NCBI GenBank assembly: GCA_902606105.1
Contig: CACLFK010000009.1
Coordinates: 1 to 32,923, forward strand
Direction: 5' to 3'
DNA from: an uncultured Pelagibacteraceae bacterium
GTDB lineage: Bacteria; Pseudomonadota; Alphaproteobacteria; Pelagibacterales; Pelagibacteraceae
DNA length: 32,923 bases
Numbering within the stretch: position 1 is the first letter of the stretch; every line of letters starts with the position of its first letter. The notes under the pieces were generated by a model. That model did no database searches. It was given only the letters and a program-made list of their open reading frames with translations, and had not been told where the DNA came from. The translations under genes were made by a program, and so were the position numbers. Below are positions 1-9,019 of this stretch, one piece after another.

Positions 1-920
1 ATAAAATTAAGAATTTAAATTATTATTATGATCAAAATGAATTAAAAAATGTTCTTTTTTCAGAAAATGAAATTTTTAATAAATCTTTTTCTTTAGAGGT
101 AGTAAACCATAAAGAGGAGAAAAAATTATATACTAAGTTAAATCTAGATTTTGCAAAATTGCAAATCGAGAATATATTTAATTATCGTGATAATATAAAG
201 TTAGGTACAGCAAGTGTACTTTTTGATAAAAAAAAAAGCTTGTTAAATTACAAAACTAAAAAGAATTTTTTTGAGTTCAATTACTTTGATGAATTTGACA
301 AACAAAAATTTTTATATAAAGGTATATTAAACTTTAAACCCTTTTATTCTACTCTTAAGGGTGACGCTGAGGAAATTAATATTTCTTATTTATTTGGTAC
401 AAATGCTATTATTGCTGAATTACTAAGAACTGAAATTCTAAATAGTAAAAATATAGATTTTAAATTAAACATAAATGCAAATAAAATCCAGAATAATCGA
501 AATTTTGTAAATTTATTTTTAAAATCTAAAATTCAAGAAGGTCTAATTGATATAGATGATACTCAAATAGAATGGAAAAATAATTCAATTATAAAATTAA
601 CCGATACATTAATTTTTGTGAAGAGTGGCAAACTTTTTTTAGATGGAAAATCACAAATAGATATTAAAAATACCAAAAATATCTATAAATTTTTACTTAC
701 ACCTAAAAATTTTAGAAAAAAAATAAAAACAATTGATTTTCGTTTTTCTTATTCATTTGATGATAAAGTGATAATGTTAAATGATATTATAATTGACGGT
801 AAATATAATAAAAAAGTAAACGAAAAATTAATTAATATTTACTTTCGTAGTTCTGATATGCAAAATAAAATATATTTTAAAAATATGACGAATGATTTAC
901 TTGAAGCTTATGCTGGATAA
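1..920 (+). CDS. 3' end of a large hypothetical protein, possibly AsmA-like (5' end outside window)
   Basis: An open frame enters from the left edge (first complete codon at position 3) and runs to the TAA at 918-920, so about 305 C-terminal residues are visible. There is no credible start inside: the frame stays open upstream of the TTG at 159, so this is a truncated gene, not a 253-residue protein. The protein is Lys/Asn/Ile-rich, with alternating hydrophobic and polar residues typical of long beta-sheet proteins, and no obvious membrane helix in the visible part. The wording of the C-terminal 150 residues resembles AsmA/YhdP-type (DUF3971-like) envelope proteins that carry lipids to the outer membrane, but I recognise no decisive motif. 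Its last 13 nt overlap the 3' end of the convergent fumC gene. The coding assignment is firm; the family is a guess. Confidence 0.6.
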   Translation, partial: KIKNLNYYYDQNELKNVLFSENEIFNKSFSLEVVNHKEEKKLYTKLNLDFAKLQIENIFNYRDNIKLGTASVLFDKKKSLLNYKTKKNFFEFNYFDEFDKQKFLYKGILNFKPFYSTLKGDAEEINISYLFGTNAIIAELLRTEILNSKNIDFKLNINANKIQNNRNFVNLFLKSKIQEGLIDIDDTQIEWKNNSIIKLTDTLIFVKSGKLFLDGKSQIDIKNTKNIYKFLLTPKNFRKKIKTIDFRFSYSFDDKVIMLNDIIIDGKYNKKVNEKLINIYFRSSDMQNKIYFKNMTNDLLEAYAG

Positions 921-2296
921 ATCATTTTTTTAGGATCAACAAATTTTATATAATCTTTTTCAGTGATTAAACCTGTTTTTAATGTTTCGTACTTCAAAGT
1001 AGTATTATTTTTTAGTGCAGTCTTTGCAATTTTAGCAGCATTGTCATAGCCGATATGAGGTGCAAGGGCTGTGACGAGCATTAAAGAGTTGTCTAAATGT
1101 TCCTGAATTTTCTTTTTATTCGCTTTTATACCTTTAACACAATAAAGAGCAAAATTTTTAGCACTATCAGCTATTAAATCTATTGACTGTAAAATATTAT
1201 GTGCAATCAAAGGTTTAAACACATTCAATTCAAAATGTCCATGAGACCCAGCCATCGTAATACCGTTATGATTTCCAATAACTTTTACACAAACCATAGT
1301 GACTGCTTCACATTGCGTAGGATTAACTTTGCCAGGCATTATTGATGAGCCAGGCTCATTTTCTGGTAGAATTAATTCTCCATAACCAGCTCTTGGACCT
1401 GACCCTAGAAATCTAATATCATTTGATATTTTCATTAAAGCTACTGCACATGTATTTAATGTTCCAGAAAAATTGACTATTGCATCATGGGCAGCAAGCT
1501 CTGCAAATTTATTTGGTGCAGGTTTAAATTTTATTTTTGTAAATTTTGCTATTTCTTTTACTACTTTTTTATCAAAGTTTTTTCTTGAATTGATTCCTGT
1601 TCCAACTGCTGTTCCACCTTGAGCGAGAAATAAAATTTCCTTTAAAGCATACTCAATTCTCTCTATACTTTTTTTAACTTGTACATGGTACCCTGAAAAT
1701 TCTTGACCTAAGGAGAGAGGTGTTGCATCTTGAAGATGTGTCCGTCCAATTTTTATTATATTTTTAAATTCTTTAGATTTTCTAATTAATTCCTTTTCTA
1801 GAATTTTTAAGTTCGGTAACAATTTACTTAGTGTTTCTTTTGTAACTGATATATGCATTGCGGTTGGGAAAACGTCATTTGTAGATTGTGATTTATTTAC
1901 GTGATCATTTGGATGTACAGGTTTCTTTGAACCTTTTTTTCCACCCATAATTTCTATTGCACGATTAGCGATAACTTCATTAACATTCATGTTTGTTTGT
2001 GTTCCGGAGCCAGTTTGCCAAACTTTTAAAGGAAAATTATCATCTAATTTACCTTTAATCACTTCGTCGGAAGCTCTAATAATTGCTTTTGAAATTCTCT
2101 TATTAATTAGTTTTTCCTTTGCATGCACTAATGCTGCGGATCTCTTAATAATTGCAATTGACTTAATAATTGAAATATTTACTAAAATTTTACCAATATT
2201 AAAAAATTTATTAGATCTTTGAGTAGATGCGCCCCATAATTTATCGTTAGGAACATTGACACTTCCAATGCTATCAAATTCTTTTCTTAATTTCAT
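908..2296 (-). CDS. fumC: Class II fumarate hydratase (fumarase C)
   Basis: Cytoplasmic TCA-cycle enzyme interconverting fumarate and L-malate without an iron-sulfur cluster. The 462-residue length is normal for FumC. The substrate-site segment GSGTQTNMN is at about residues 96-104. The aspartase/fumarase superfamily signature [11 protein letters not shown] is at about 316-326, in the flexible loop that carries the catalytic serine. A His-containing segment ([10 protein letters not shown]) lies between them. The Asn after TQTNM and the overall motif set favour fumarase over aspartase or argininosuccinate lyase. The ATG at 2296 gives the usual short N-terminus. It is divergent from the MazG-type gene across 68 nt and overlaps the upstream convergent gene by 13 nt, leaving no room for a conventional terminator between them. 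Confidence 0.95.
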   Translation of the reverse strand: MKLRKEFDSIGSVNVPNDKLWGASTQRSNKFFNIGKILVNISIIKSIAIIKRSAALVHAKEKLINKRISKAIIRASDEVIKGKLDDNFPLKVWQTGSGTQTNMNVNEVIANRAIEIMGGKKGSKKPVHPNDHVNKSQSTNDVFPTAMHISVTKETLSKLLPNLKILEKELIRKSKEFKNIIKIGRTHLQDATPLSLGQEFSGYHVQVKKSIERIEYALKEILFLAQGGTAVGTGINSRKNFDKKVVKEIAKFTKIKFKPAPNKFAELAAHDAIVNFSGTLNTCAVALMKISNDIRFLGSGPRAGYGELILPENEPGSSIMPGKVNPTQCEAVTMVCVKVIGNHNGITMAGSHGHFELNVFKPLIAHNILQSIDLIADSAKNFALYCVKGIKANKKKIQEHLDNSLMLVTALAPHIGYDNAAKIAKTALKNNTTLKYETLKTGLITEKDYIKFVDPKKMIYPA

Positions 2297-2364
2297 TGAT
2301 TAATTTTTTAAGTTACAAATAATTATTAATATACAATAAATTATTAAAAACATACAGGAGCAAT

Positions 2365-2736
2365 ATGACAAATTTTAGAAAAGTAGGAACTTTCATGAAA
2401 ACTTTTGGCCAAGAAGTCAAAACTGAGGCTTCATTTAGCACAGATAAAATCAATAAATTAAGAATTGATCTAATTAAGGAGGAATTAGAAGAGCTGACAG
2501 ATGCAATGAATAAAAAAGATTTATTAGAAGTAGCTGATGCTTTGACAGATATTTTATATGTTACTTATGGAGCAGGGCACGCATTTGGAATTGATTTAGA
2601 TAAGTGTTTCGAGGAGGTTCAAAATTCAAATATGAGTAAGTTAGATGAAAATGGTAAACCTATATACAATGATGCAGGTAAAGTAATGAAAGGACCAAAC
2701 TATTTCAAACCTGATCTTTCTAAATTTGTATCCTAA
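2365..2736 (+). CDS. MazG-type nucleoside triphosphate pyrophosphohydrolase
   Basis: Small all-alpha NTP pyrophosphohydrolase-like protein of 123 residues. It carries the MazG-superfamily metal-binding pattern: E39-E40-x-x-E43 on one helix and E55-x-x-D58 (in EVADALTDILYV) on the next, which would bind the Mg ions that position a nucleoside triphosphate for cleavage to NMP plus PPi. Single-domain members with the sequence YGAGHAFGID after the second helix are usually grouped with phage- and archaeal-like MazG proteins and PRA-PH relatives. Likely roles are sanitising non-canonical dNTPs or histidine-like pyrophosphohydrolysis; the substrate cannot be read from sequence. The start ATG is preceded at good distance by AGGAG (about 2356-2360), one of the clearer ribosome binding sites here. 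The stop overlaps convergent nadC by 4 nt. Confidence 0.85.
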   Translation: MTNFRKVGTFMKTFGQEVKTEASFSTDKINKLRIDLIKEELEELTDAMNKKDLLEVADALTDILYVTYGAGHAFGIDLDKCFEEVQNSNMSKLDENGKPIYNDAGKVMKGPNYFKPDLSKFVS

Positions 2737-3566
2737 ATTTCTAATTTTAAATCAATTGCTGAAGAGCTATGAGTGATAGATCCGACAGAAATTCTGTTCA
2801 CACCAGTTCCCGCAACTGCCCTTACTCTTTTTAAAGTTATATTTCCTGAAGCTTCAGTTTCGTAATGTTTGTTAGAGATTTTGATACCTTTTTTCAAACT
2901 TTTAACATTCATATTGTCAAATAACACAGTGTTAAACTTAAGTCCCATTATTGATTTAAGTTGATTGAGATTGTCCACTTCAACAGTAATTTTTCTTCCT
3001 TTTTTATTTTTGACAGCTTTTGTGACTAATGTTTTTAGATCTGAACTAGCTATATGATTGTCTTTGATCAAATACTCATCACTTAAATTAAATCGATGAT
3101 TTGTTCCTCCTCCTAACTTAACTGCGTATTTTTGGATTACTCTTAAATTTGGAATTGTTTTTCGTGTACAACAAATTTTTGTTTTTTTTCCAGCTAGCTT
3201 TACAAATTCATTAGTTTTAGTAGCTATACCAGAAATGTGAGATAAAAAATTTAATGCAACCCTTTCAGCTATTAATATATTTTTTGCATTTCCTTTAATT
3301 ATTGCAATCAATGACCCTTTTTTTACTTTTGAACCATCTTTTTTTTTTACTATAAACTTAATTTTATTATCGATTAGTGCAAAAGCTTGTTTAGCAAATA
3401 ACAAACCTGCTATTACAGCATTTTGATTTGATAAAAGTTTAATTGTAATAATTTTATTATTTTTAATCAAACTTGAAGTAATATCTCCAGAAGGATACAG
3501 GTCTTCATTAAGTGCTAGTTTTACAGTGTTTCGAATAAATTCTTTGCTTAGTTTTATTTTTGACAC
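2733..3566 (-). CDS. nadC: Nicotinate-nucleotide pyrophosphorylase (quinolinate phosphoribosyltransferase)
   Basis: Third enzyme of de novo NAD synthesis: quinolinate plus PRPP gives nicotinate mononucleotide, PPi and CO2. It is 277 residues, the usual size. Visible landmarks are EDLYPSGDITS (about 21-31), the basic active-site stretch containing R135-K136, the glycine-rich GGGTNHRFNLSD segment (about 152-163), KDNH (about 168-171), and the C-terminal barrel segments EVDN and VLFDNM. It starts 4 nt after the nadA stop, so both are almost certainly translated from one mRNA. nadB (L-aspartate oxidase) is not in the window; iminoaspartate must come from a gene elsewhere. Confidence 0.95.
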   Translation of the reverse strand: MSKIKLSKEFIRNTVKLALNEDLYPSGDITSSLIKNNKIITIKLLSNQNAVIAGLLFAKQAFALIDNKIKFIVKKKDGSKVKKGSLIAIIKGNAKNILIAERVALNFLSHISGIATKTNEFVKLAGKKTKICCTRKTIPNLRVIQKYAVKLGGGTNHRFNLSDEYLIKDNHIASSDLKTLVTKAVKNKKGRKITVEVDNLNQLKSIMGLKFNTVLFDNMNVKSLKKGIKISNKHYETEASGNITLKRVRAVAGTGVNRISVGSITHSSSAIDLKLEI

Positions 3567-3570
3567 TTAT

Positions 3571-4560
3571 TTATCTACCGATAGCTGCCATTTTCTCAAC
3601 TGAAATTCTTGCTTTATTGATAGTTTCCTTATCCATAATTATTTCACCTGTTTCATTTTCTAAACAATCTAAAATTTTTGGTAGAGTAATTTTTTTCATA
3701 TGAGGACACATGTTACATGGCTTGATAAATTCAACATTAGGATTTTCAACTTCAATGTTATCACTCATAGAGCATTCAGTAACCATCATAACTTTCTTTG
3801 GCTGGTTATCTTTGACATAATTAATCATTCCAGAAGTAGAACCTGCAAAGTCACTTGCTTTAATAACATCTGGAGGACATTCAGGGTGTGCAATTATTTT
3901 TATTCCAGGATTATTTTTTCGAATATCATGTATTTCTTGCTCATTAAATTGATCATGAACAATGCAAATACCTTTCCATGATATAATTTCCACATCAGTT
4001 TGTGAGGCAACATATTTTGCAAGGTAGTCGTCAGGTAAAAATATTACTTTTTTAACTCCAAGTGATTTTACAATTTTAACAGCATTCGCTGATGTACAAC
4101 AAACATCTGTTTCTGCTTTAACTTCTGCAGAAGTGTTTACATAAGAAACGACCGGAACCCCTGGGTATTTCTCTTTTAATAATCTCACATCCTTACCAGT
4201 GATTGATGAAGATAAGGAACAACCTGCATCCATGTCAGGTAAAATTACTTTTTTTTCAGGATTCATTAATTTTGCAGTTTCTGCCATGAAATGAACTCCT
4301 GCCATCAAAATTATATCTGCTGAAGTTTTAGAAGCTTCAATTGCTAATGCTAAAGAGTCTGCAGAAAAATCAGCAACACCATGATATATTTCAGGTGTTT
4401 GGTAATTATGAGCTAGAATGACTGCGTTCTTTTCTTTTTTTAATTTATTAATTTTGTGAATGTATGGTGCATGAACTGACCACTCAATTTCAGGCATAAC
4501 CTTAGAAATTTTTTGGTAAATTTGATCTGTTGCTTGCTTTACTTCTTGTGTAAATTCCAT
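3571..4560 (-). CDS. nadA: Quinolinate synthase A
   Basis: 4Fe-4S enzyme condensing iminoaspartate with dihydroxyacetone phosphate to quinolinate. Candidate cluster cysteines sit in three conserved places: DAGCS (C114), DVCCTSAN (C154/155) and CNMCPH (C282/285), numbered from the ATG at 4560. The substrate-loop HNYQTPEI is near residue 51. I chose ATG 4560 (329 residues). The frame also allows an upstream TTG at 4575, but that adds only five residues (MVKIC), needs a rare start codon, and lies right beside the tRNA-Leu promoter region. No strong Shine-Dalgarno is visible for either start. It forms an operon with nadC (4 nt apart) and is transcribed away from the tRNA gene. Confidence 0.95.
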   Translation of the reverse strand: MEFTQEVKQATDQIYQKISKVMPEIEWSVHAPYIHKINKLKKEKNAVILAHNYQTPEIYHGVADFSADSLALAIEASKTSADIILMAGVHFMAETAKLMNPEKKVILPDMDAGCSLSSSITGKDVRLLKEKYPGVPVVSYVNTSAEVKAETDVCCTSANAVKIVKSLGVKKVIFLPDDYLAKYVASQTDVEIISWKGICIVHDQFNEQEIHDIRKNNPGIKIIAHPECPPDVIKASDFAGSTSGMINYVKDNQPKKVMMVTECSMSDNIEVENPNVEFIKPCNMCPHMKKITLPKILDCLENETGEIIMDKETINKARISVEKMAAIGR

Positions 4561-4576
4561 GCAGATTTTTACCAAT

Positions 4577-4605
4577 TTGAAAGATAGTTGTCATTCATTT
4601 ATTAT
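4577..4605 (+). promoter_or_regulatory. Predicted sigma-70 promoter of tRNA-Leu
   Basis: TTGAAA at 4577-4582 and TATTAT at 4600-4605 are separated by 17 nt. A start about 7 nt further on (near 4612) would fall 4 nt before the mature tRNA 5' end at 4616. Spacing and both boxes fit the sigma-70 consensus well. The whole element sits in the 55-nt gap between the nadA start and the tRNA. Confidence 0.6.
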
Positions 4606-4615
4606 GGGACATATT

Positions 4616-4701
4616 GCGGTCGTGCTGAAATTGGTAGACAGGCACGGTTGAGGGCCGTGTGGACCTAGTCCATGAGAGTTCGAGTCTCTCCGACCGCACC
4701 A
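4616..4701 (+). tRNA. tRNA-Leu (anticodon GAG)
   Basis: Class II tRNA of 86 nt including an encoded CCA. The acceptor stem GCGGTCG (4616-4622) pairs with CGACCGC (4691-4697), followed by discriminator A4698 and CCA 4699-4701. The anticodon arm is CACGG / CCGTG around loop TTGAGGG, giving anticodon GAG, which reads CUC and CUU leucine codons. A long variable arm and a T-arm with TTCGAGT are present, as expected for Leu. It ends 9 nt before the stop of convergent ygfZ. Confidence 0.95.
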
Positions 4702-4710
4702 ATTAATTAG

Positions 4711-5601
4711 TTATTTACTTATCCACTCAGGTTTTTTAATTATGATTGAAGCTTCTTTTGTTTTGAATTCAGAATTTTCGTCAAAATTTTTATCTAGAAA
4801 TTTTATTAACGCAAATGGATATTCATTATCGATCAATACTTTTCCAATCTCTTTTTCATTTTTGAAAATACCTTCACCTTCATGCAATTTTCCATTTATA
4901 ATACTTATTGGTAACAATCTTTTTGTAAGTTTGTTTTTATATTTGATCCTTGCTGTATTTTCTTGTCCAACATAACAACCTTTTTTAAAATCAATCCCGT
5001 TAAGTTCATCATAATTACACTCAATTCCAAAAGCTTTATTTTGTAATTTATTTAGGTTTTTTGGAACTATTCCAAGTTTATGACTTAATGAATAGTACTC
5101 ATTTGAATCAGCGCCATGTAATTCTAATTTCTTTAAAGATAAATAGAGTTTCTCTAAATTGATAATTAATCTTGCACCTAACTGTTTATTACGAGGATCC
5201 AAAAATATTGGATCTTCTCTAAACTTCAATGTAAACCCAGAAATATATTGCGCTTTATCAAAAGTTAAAAACTTTTTATAGCTAAAAGCAGCAACTACAA
5301 ATTCATTACTAAGATTTAAAATTTCAACTTTTGATCTTAATTTGTAAAGGCTAAGCTGATTATATAATCCGTCTACTTGGGATTTTTCACAATCAATTAA
5401 GTAACCTGATTTATGTTTGATTATTATGAATTCATATAAAAATTTTCCTTGAGGAGATAACAATGATGCAAAGCAACTGTAGGTTTCACTGACTTTACCA
5501 ATATCATTACTAATAAGGTTCTGAAGAAAACTTACAGCATCATCTCCATTTATATAAAGAATGGCTCTGTCTTCTAGAATGTAAACGTTTTTGATATTCA
5601 T
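4711..5601 (-). CDS. ygfZ: Folate-binding Fe-S cluster maintenance protein YgfZ
   Basis: YgfZ proteins use tetrahydrofolate to support maturation or repair of certain iron-sulfur enzymes. The diagnostic KGCYVGQE motif is at residues 207-214, with the functional cysteine at C209. Upstream are the GcvT-like N-terminal folds (DDAVSFLQNLISNDI near residue 20, FASLLSPQGKFLYEF near 44), typical of the aminomethyltransferase superfamily without its catalytic residues. Length 296 is in range. It is divergent from the dihydroorotase-family gene over 43 nt. Fe-S clients in this window include NadA and the ferredoxin, though nothing here proves a direct link. Confidence 0.9.
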   Translation of the reverse strand: MNIKNVYILEDRAILYINGDDAVSFLQNLISNDIGKVSETYSCFASLLSPQGKFLYEFIIIKHKSGYLIDCEKSQVDGLYNQLSLYKLRSKVEILNLSNEFVVAAFSYKKFLTFDKAQYISGFTLKFREDPIFLDPRNKQLGARLIINLEKLYLSLKKLELHGADSNEYYSLSHKLGIVPKNLNKLQNKAFGIECNYDELNGIDFKKGCYVGQENTARIKYKNKLTKRLLPISIINGKLHEGEGIFKNEKEIGKVLIDNEYPFALIKFLDKNFDENSEFKTKEASIIIKKPEWISK

Positions 5602-5644
5602 ATTTGATTAATTATGAGATGTAATATAATAACATTTTCTTAAA

Positions 5645-6952
5645 ATGTTAGATCTTATAATTAAAAACGGCAAATGTTATATTGATAAAGGCTTAAAGGA
5701 TGTTGATGTTGGTATAAAAGATAAAAAAATTCAACTGATTGGCCAAATTTCAGAAGACTCTAAAGAAGCTATTGATGCTAGCGGTCTTACAGTTTTACCA
5801 GGATGCATAGATACTCAAACCCATTTTAGAGAACCTGGATCAACAGATACTGAAGATCTTCATTCAGGAAGTAGAGCAGCTATTGTAGGTGGTATCACCA
5901 GTGTTTTTGAAATGCCTAACACCAACCCACCAACTTCTAATAAGAAAGAGTTTCAAAGAAAGCTAGATCTTGCTAAAAACAGAATGTATTGTAATTATGC
6001 ATTCTATTTTGGAGCAACCGCTGACAACGCAGATGATTTAGCAAGTTTAAAAGATTTGGAAGGATGTTGTGGAATCAAACTTTTTGCAGGATCCTCAACT
6101 GGAAATTTATTAGTCGCTGAAGAAGAAGATATAGATAAAGTTTTTCAAAATGCTTCAAAAGTTGTTGCAGTTCACTCAGAAGATGAGGCTATATTAAAAG
6201 TTAATAAAAAGCTTATTAAGCAAGGAGATGTTCATACTCATCCTGTTTGGAGAAGTGTAGAGTGTGCGATTTCATCTACTAGAAGAATTGTAAGGATTGC
6301 TGAAAAATATAATAAAAAAGCTCATGTTCTTCATATAACTACAAAAGAGGAAATTGACTTTTTATCACAACACAAGGGAAATATTACTTTTGAGATTACT
6401 CCTCAACATTTAACAATTTATGCTCCAGATTGCTATGACAAACTTGGAACTTACGCTCAAATGAACCCACCTATCAGAGACAAATCTCATTATGACAGGT
6501 TATGGCATGGGGTGAGAAATAATTTTAATGATACAATTGGATCTGATCACGCTCCTCATTTAAAAGTAAATAAAGATAAAGAGTATCCTAATTCTCCTTC
6601 CGGAATGCCTGGTGTTCAAACTTTAATTCCTGTGATGTTAAATCATGTGAACGAAGGGAAATTATCTTTAACTCAATTAATCAATCTTGTTTGTGAAAAT
6701 CCAGTTAGAATTTTTGGTATCCAAAACAAAGGTTTTATTAAGGAAGGATACGATGCTGATTTTACAATAGTAGATATGAATAAAACTATTGAGATTAAAA
6801 ATGAAAACATCGAGAGTAAATGTGCATGGTCTCCATTTAATGGGCATAAATTTAAAGGAACACCTACCCATACAATTGTTGCAGGGAAAATTAAAATGCA
6901 GGATGGTAAAATATTAGGAGATCCAGAGGGAAATCCTTTAGTTTTTGCTTAA
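5645..6952 (+). CDS. pyrC: Dihydroorotase-family amidohydrolase with altered first metal motif
   Basis: Amidohydrolase-superfamily protein (435 residues) of the class I dihydroorotase/allantoinase type, expected to close carbamoyl-aspartate to dihydroorotate in pyrimidine synthesis. The candidate carboxylated lysine is K145 in GIKLFAGSSTG. Candidate metal histidines are H177 (AVHSED) and H230 (HVLHITT), and the catalytic aspartate is D301 in GSDHAPH. The substrate motif NTNPPT follows MP at about 90-96. The first metal motif, normally D-x-H-x-H-x-R, reads D56-T-Q58-T-H60-F-R62, so one histidine is replaced by glutamine. I recall the same Q in dihydroorotase-annotated proteins of other alphaproteobacteria, so it is probably a lineage trait. 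Catalytic competence is not certain, and hydantoinase- or allantoinase-like activity is the main alternative. It ends 4 nt from convergent prpE. Confidence 0.85.
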   Translation: MLDLIIKNGKCYIDKGLKDVDVGIKDKKIQLIGQISEDSKEAIDASGLTVLPGCIDTQTHFREPGSTDTEDLHSGSRAAIVGGITSVFEMPNTNPPTSNKKEFQRKLDLAKNRMYCNYAFYFGATADNADDLASLKDLEGCCGIKLFAGSSTGNLLVAEEEDIDKVFQNASKVVAVHSEDEAILKVNKKLIKQGDVHTHPVWRSVECAISSTRRIVRIAEKYNKKAHVLHITTKEEIDFLSQHKGNITFEITPQHLTIYAPDCYDKLGTYAQMNPPIRDKSHYDRLWHGVRNNFNDTIGSDHAPHLKVNKDKEYPNSPSGMPGVQTLIPVMLNHVNEGKLSLTQLINLVCENPVRIFGIQNKGFIKEGYDADFTIVDMNKTIEIKNENIESKCAWSPFNGHKFKGTPTHTIVAGKIKMQDGKILGDPEGNPLVFA

Positions 6953-6956
6953 TCTT

Positions 6957-8855
6957 TCAAATATTCAAAATCTTGTGTTTTATTAAATCTTCTTTTATCT
7001 CAGTTAAGATATTTGGATCATCAATTGTAGGTGGAACCTTATAGTCAACACTATCTGCAATTTTTCTAATAGTTCCCCGCAGAATTTTACCTGATCTTGT
7101 TTTCGGAAGTCTCTTAATCACAATAACTACTTTAAATGCTGCAACAGGACCAATTTTTGTTCTTACCATTTGAACGCATTCTTTTGAAATTGTATCATTA
7201 TCTTTATCTACTCCAGACTTAAGGACAACTAAGCCAATAGGTAGTTGACCTTTTAATCTATCAGCTATCCCTAATACTGCACATTCAGCAACTGATTGAT
7301 GTTCAGATAAAACTTCTTCTATTGCTCCCGTAGACAATCTATGACCTGCAACATTAATAATGTCATCGGTTCTTGACATAATCCAAATGTAACCATCTTC
7401 ATCAATATGTCCTGCATCGTAAGTTTGATAGTAACCATCATAATTTGACATATAATTTTCTTTATATCTTTTGTCAGCATTCCATAAAGTTGGGAATGTT
7501 CCAGGAGGCAAAGGTAATTTTACAACTACATCACCCATTTCATTTGGTTTAGCTAAAGATTGATCTGGTTTAATTATTTTTACATCGTAACCAGGCACTG
7601 CTTTGCAAGCTGAACCATACCTAGTTTCCATCATCTCTATTCCTGTACAATTTGAACTGATTGCCCAACTCGTCTCTGTTTGCCACCAATGATCGATCAC
7701 TGGAACTTTCAGTAAATTTTCAGCCCATTTAATCGTATCTGGATCTGCTCTTTCACCAGCAAGAAATAAACTTTCAAAACTGCCAAGATCATATTTGGAA
7801 AAGAATTTCCCCTCAGGGTCCTCTTTTTTAATAGCTCTAAATGCTGTTGGAGCAGTAAATAGAGATTTTACTTTATAGTCTGAAATAATTTTCCAAAATG
7901 CCCCAGCATCTGGCGTTCCAACTGGCTTACCTTCAAATAAAACTGTTGTACATCCTTTGAACAAAGGAGCATAAACAATATATGAATGTCCAACAATCCA
8001 ACCAATATCACTTGCTGACCACCAAATATCATTGGTATCAATATTGTAGATATTTTTCATGGTCCATTTAAGAGCAACAATATGACCCCCAACATCTCTC
8101 ACAATTCCTTTTGGAGTTCCAGTCGTACCAGAGGTGTACAAAATGTATGCAAATTCGTTAGAGTTCATTTCAACACAATCTGCAGCTTTTGCATTTGAGA
8201 CTACTTCCTCCCAACTAATCTCCTTTGGAGCATTTAATTTCACCTCATTGCCTGGTCTTTGAAACAAGATCATCCCTTCAATTTTATGATTTGCAATTTT
8301 AATTGCTTCGTCTACTAGTGGTTTATATTCTACTGTTCTCCCAGGCTCAAATCCACATGATGCAGTTACTAACAATTTAGCCTTACTGTCATCAATTCTG
8401 CTTGCAAGTTCGTTGGAGGCAAATCCACCAAAGACTACCGAATGAATTGCGCCAATTCTTGCACACCCAAGCATCGCAATAACTGCCTCAGGTATCATCG
8501 GCATGTAAATAATTACTCGATCTCCTTTATTAACTCCTTGAGCTTTTAAACCTCCAGCAAATTTAGCAACTTTCGATTTAAGTTCTTCATATGAAAATTT
8601 ACTTTTGTTGCCTGTGATTGGACTATCATAGATAAGGGCAGTATTTTTGCCCCTACCTTGATCAACATGAATATCCAAAGCATTGTAACAAGTATTTGTC
8701 TTTCCATCTTCAAACCATTTATAGAAGGGTGGATTTGATTTATTCAAAATTTTTGTTGGTTTTTTAAACCAAAAAATGTCTTCAGCTGCTTCTTGCCAAA
8801 AATTCTCAGGATTTTTTATCGAATTATCATAAATTTTTTTAAATTTATCCGACAT
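6957..8855 (-). CDS. prpE: Propionyl-CoA synthetase (acyl-CoA ligase, ANL superfamily)
   Basis: AMP-forming ligase that activates propionate, and probably acetate or other short acids, with ATP and CoA. At 632 residues it has the N-terminal ACAS domain, the P-loop-like A3 motif YTSGTTGTPKG (241-250), the WWQTETSW A5-type motif, and the C-terminal catalytic lysine K590 in RSGKILRGT, the site usually silenced by acetylation. GIVRDVGGH directly after the A3 motif and the GTPDAGAFWKI segment are features I associate with PrpE rather than Acs. No methylcitrate-cycle or propionyl-CoA carboxylase genes are in the window. It starts 210 nt from proteorhodopsin and is transcribed away from it, so both promoters share that gap. 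Confidence 0.88.
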   Translation of the reverse strand: MSDKFKKIYDNSIKNPENFWQEAAEDIFWFKKPTKILNKSNPPFYKWFEDGKTNTCYNALDIHVDQGRGKNTALIYDSPITGNKSKFSYEELKSKVAKFAGGLKAQGVNKGDRVIIYMPMIPEAVIAMLGCARIGAIHSVVFGGFASNELASRIDDSKAKLLVTASCGFEPGRTVEYKPLVDEAIKIANHKIEGMILFQRPGNEVKLNAPKEISWEEVVSNAKAADCVEMNSNEFAYILYTSGTTGTPKGIVRDVGGHIVALKWTMKNIYNIDTNDIWWSASDIGWIVGHSYIVYAPLFKGCTTVLFEGKPVGTPDAGAFWKIISDYKVKSLFTAPTAFRAIKKEDPEGKFFSKYDLGSFESLFLAGERADPDTIKWAENLLKVPVIDHWWQTETSWAISSNCTGIEMMETRYGSACKAVPGYDVKIIKPDQSLAKPNEMGDVVVKLPLPPGTFPTLWNADKRYKENYMSNYDGYYQTYDAGHIDEDGYIWIMSRTDDIINVAGHRLSTGAIEEVLSEHQSVAECAVLGIADRLKGQLPIGLVVLKSGVDKDNDTISKECVQMVRTKIGPVAAFKVVIVIKRLPKTRSGKILRGTIRKIADSVDYKVPPTIDDPNILTEIKEDLIKHKILNI

Positions 8856-8999
8856 ATTATTTTGATTCGATTTTAGTAATTTATTTGGTTTTTAACTTAT
8901 AAATTGTATTTAATTTTAAAAATTAAGTAAAATCAATGCTAATTAGTGTCAATTTATTCTTCATAAATCTTCTTTTATTTGTTATTTAACGTGAACTTT

Positions 9000-9019
9000 G
9001 ACTTAGGAAAACCTAAGTC
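9000..9019. promoter_or_regulatory. Perfect 8-4-8 inverted repeat upstream of proteorhodopsin (operator or 5'-UTR hairpin)
   Basis: Arms GACTTAGG and CCTAAGTC flank AAAA, a perfect 8-bp dyad in an otherwise simple AT-rich spacer. Its left arm shares bases with TTGACT at 8998-9003, a perfect-looking -35 hexamer apart from its last base. A TATA-rich tract at 9024-9032 could serve as the -10, but the spacing (19-20 nt or more) is long. If that promoter is used, the dyad would be an operator over the -35/spacer. If transcription starts further upstream (TTGTAT 8904-8909 / TAAAAT 8928-8933 is a possible pair), it would be a stem-loop in the leader. Confidence 0.55.

Noticed and set aside
159..161. 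TTG as start codon of the first gene
   Set aside because: The same frame is open all the way back to the window edge and reads as protein-like sequence, so the gene begins outside the window.
3700..3981. 93-codon plus-strand ORF inside nadA
   Set aside because: Antisense to conserved NadA cluster-binding region; no own ribosome site and composition of a shadow frame.
8936..8989. 17-codon hydrophobic ORF (MLISVNLFF...) upstream of proteorhodopsin, a possible leader peptide
   Set aside because: No ribosome binding site, extreme AT composition, no overlap or coupling with another gene; likely chance.
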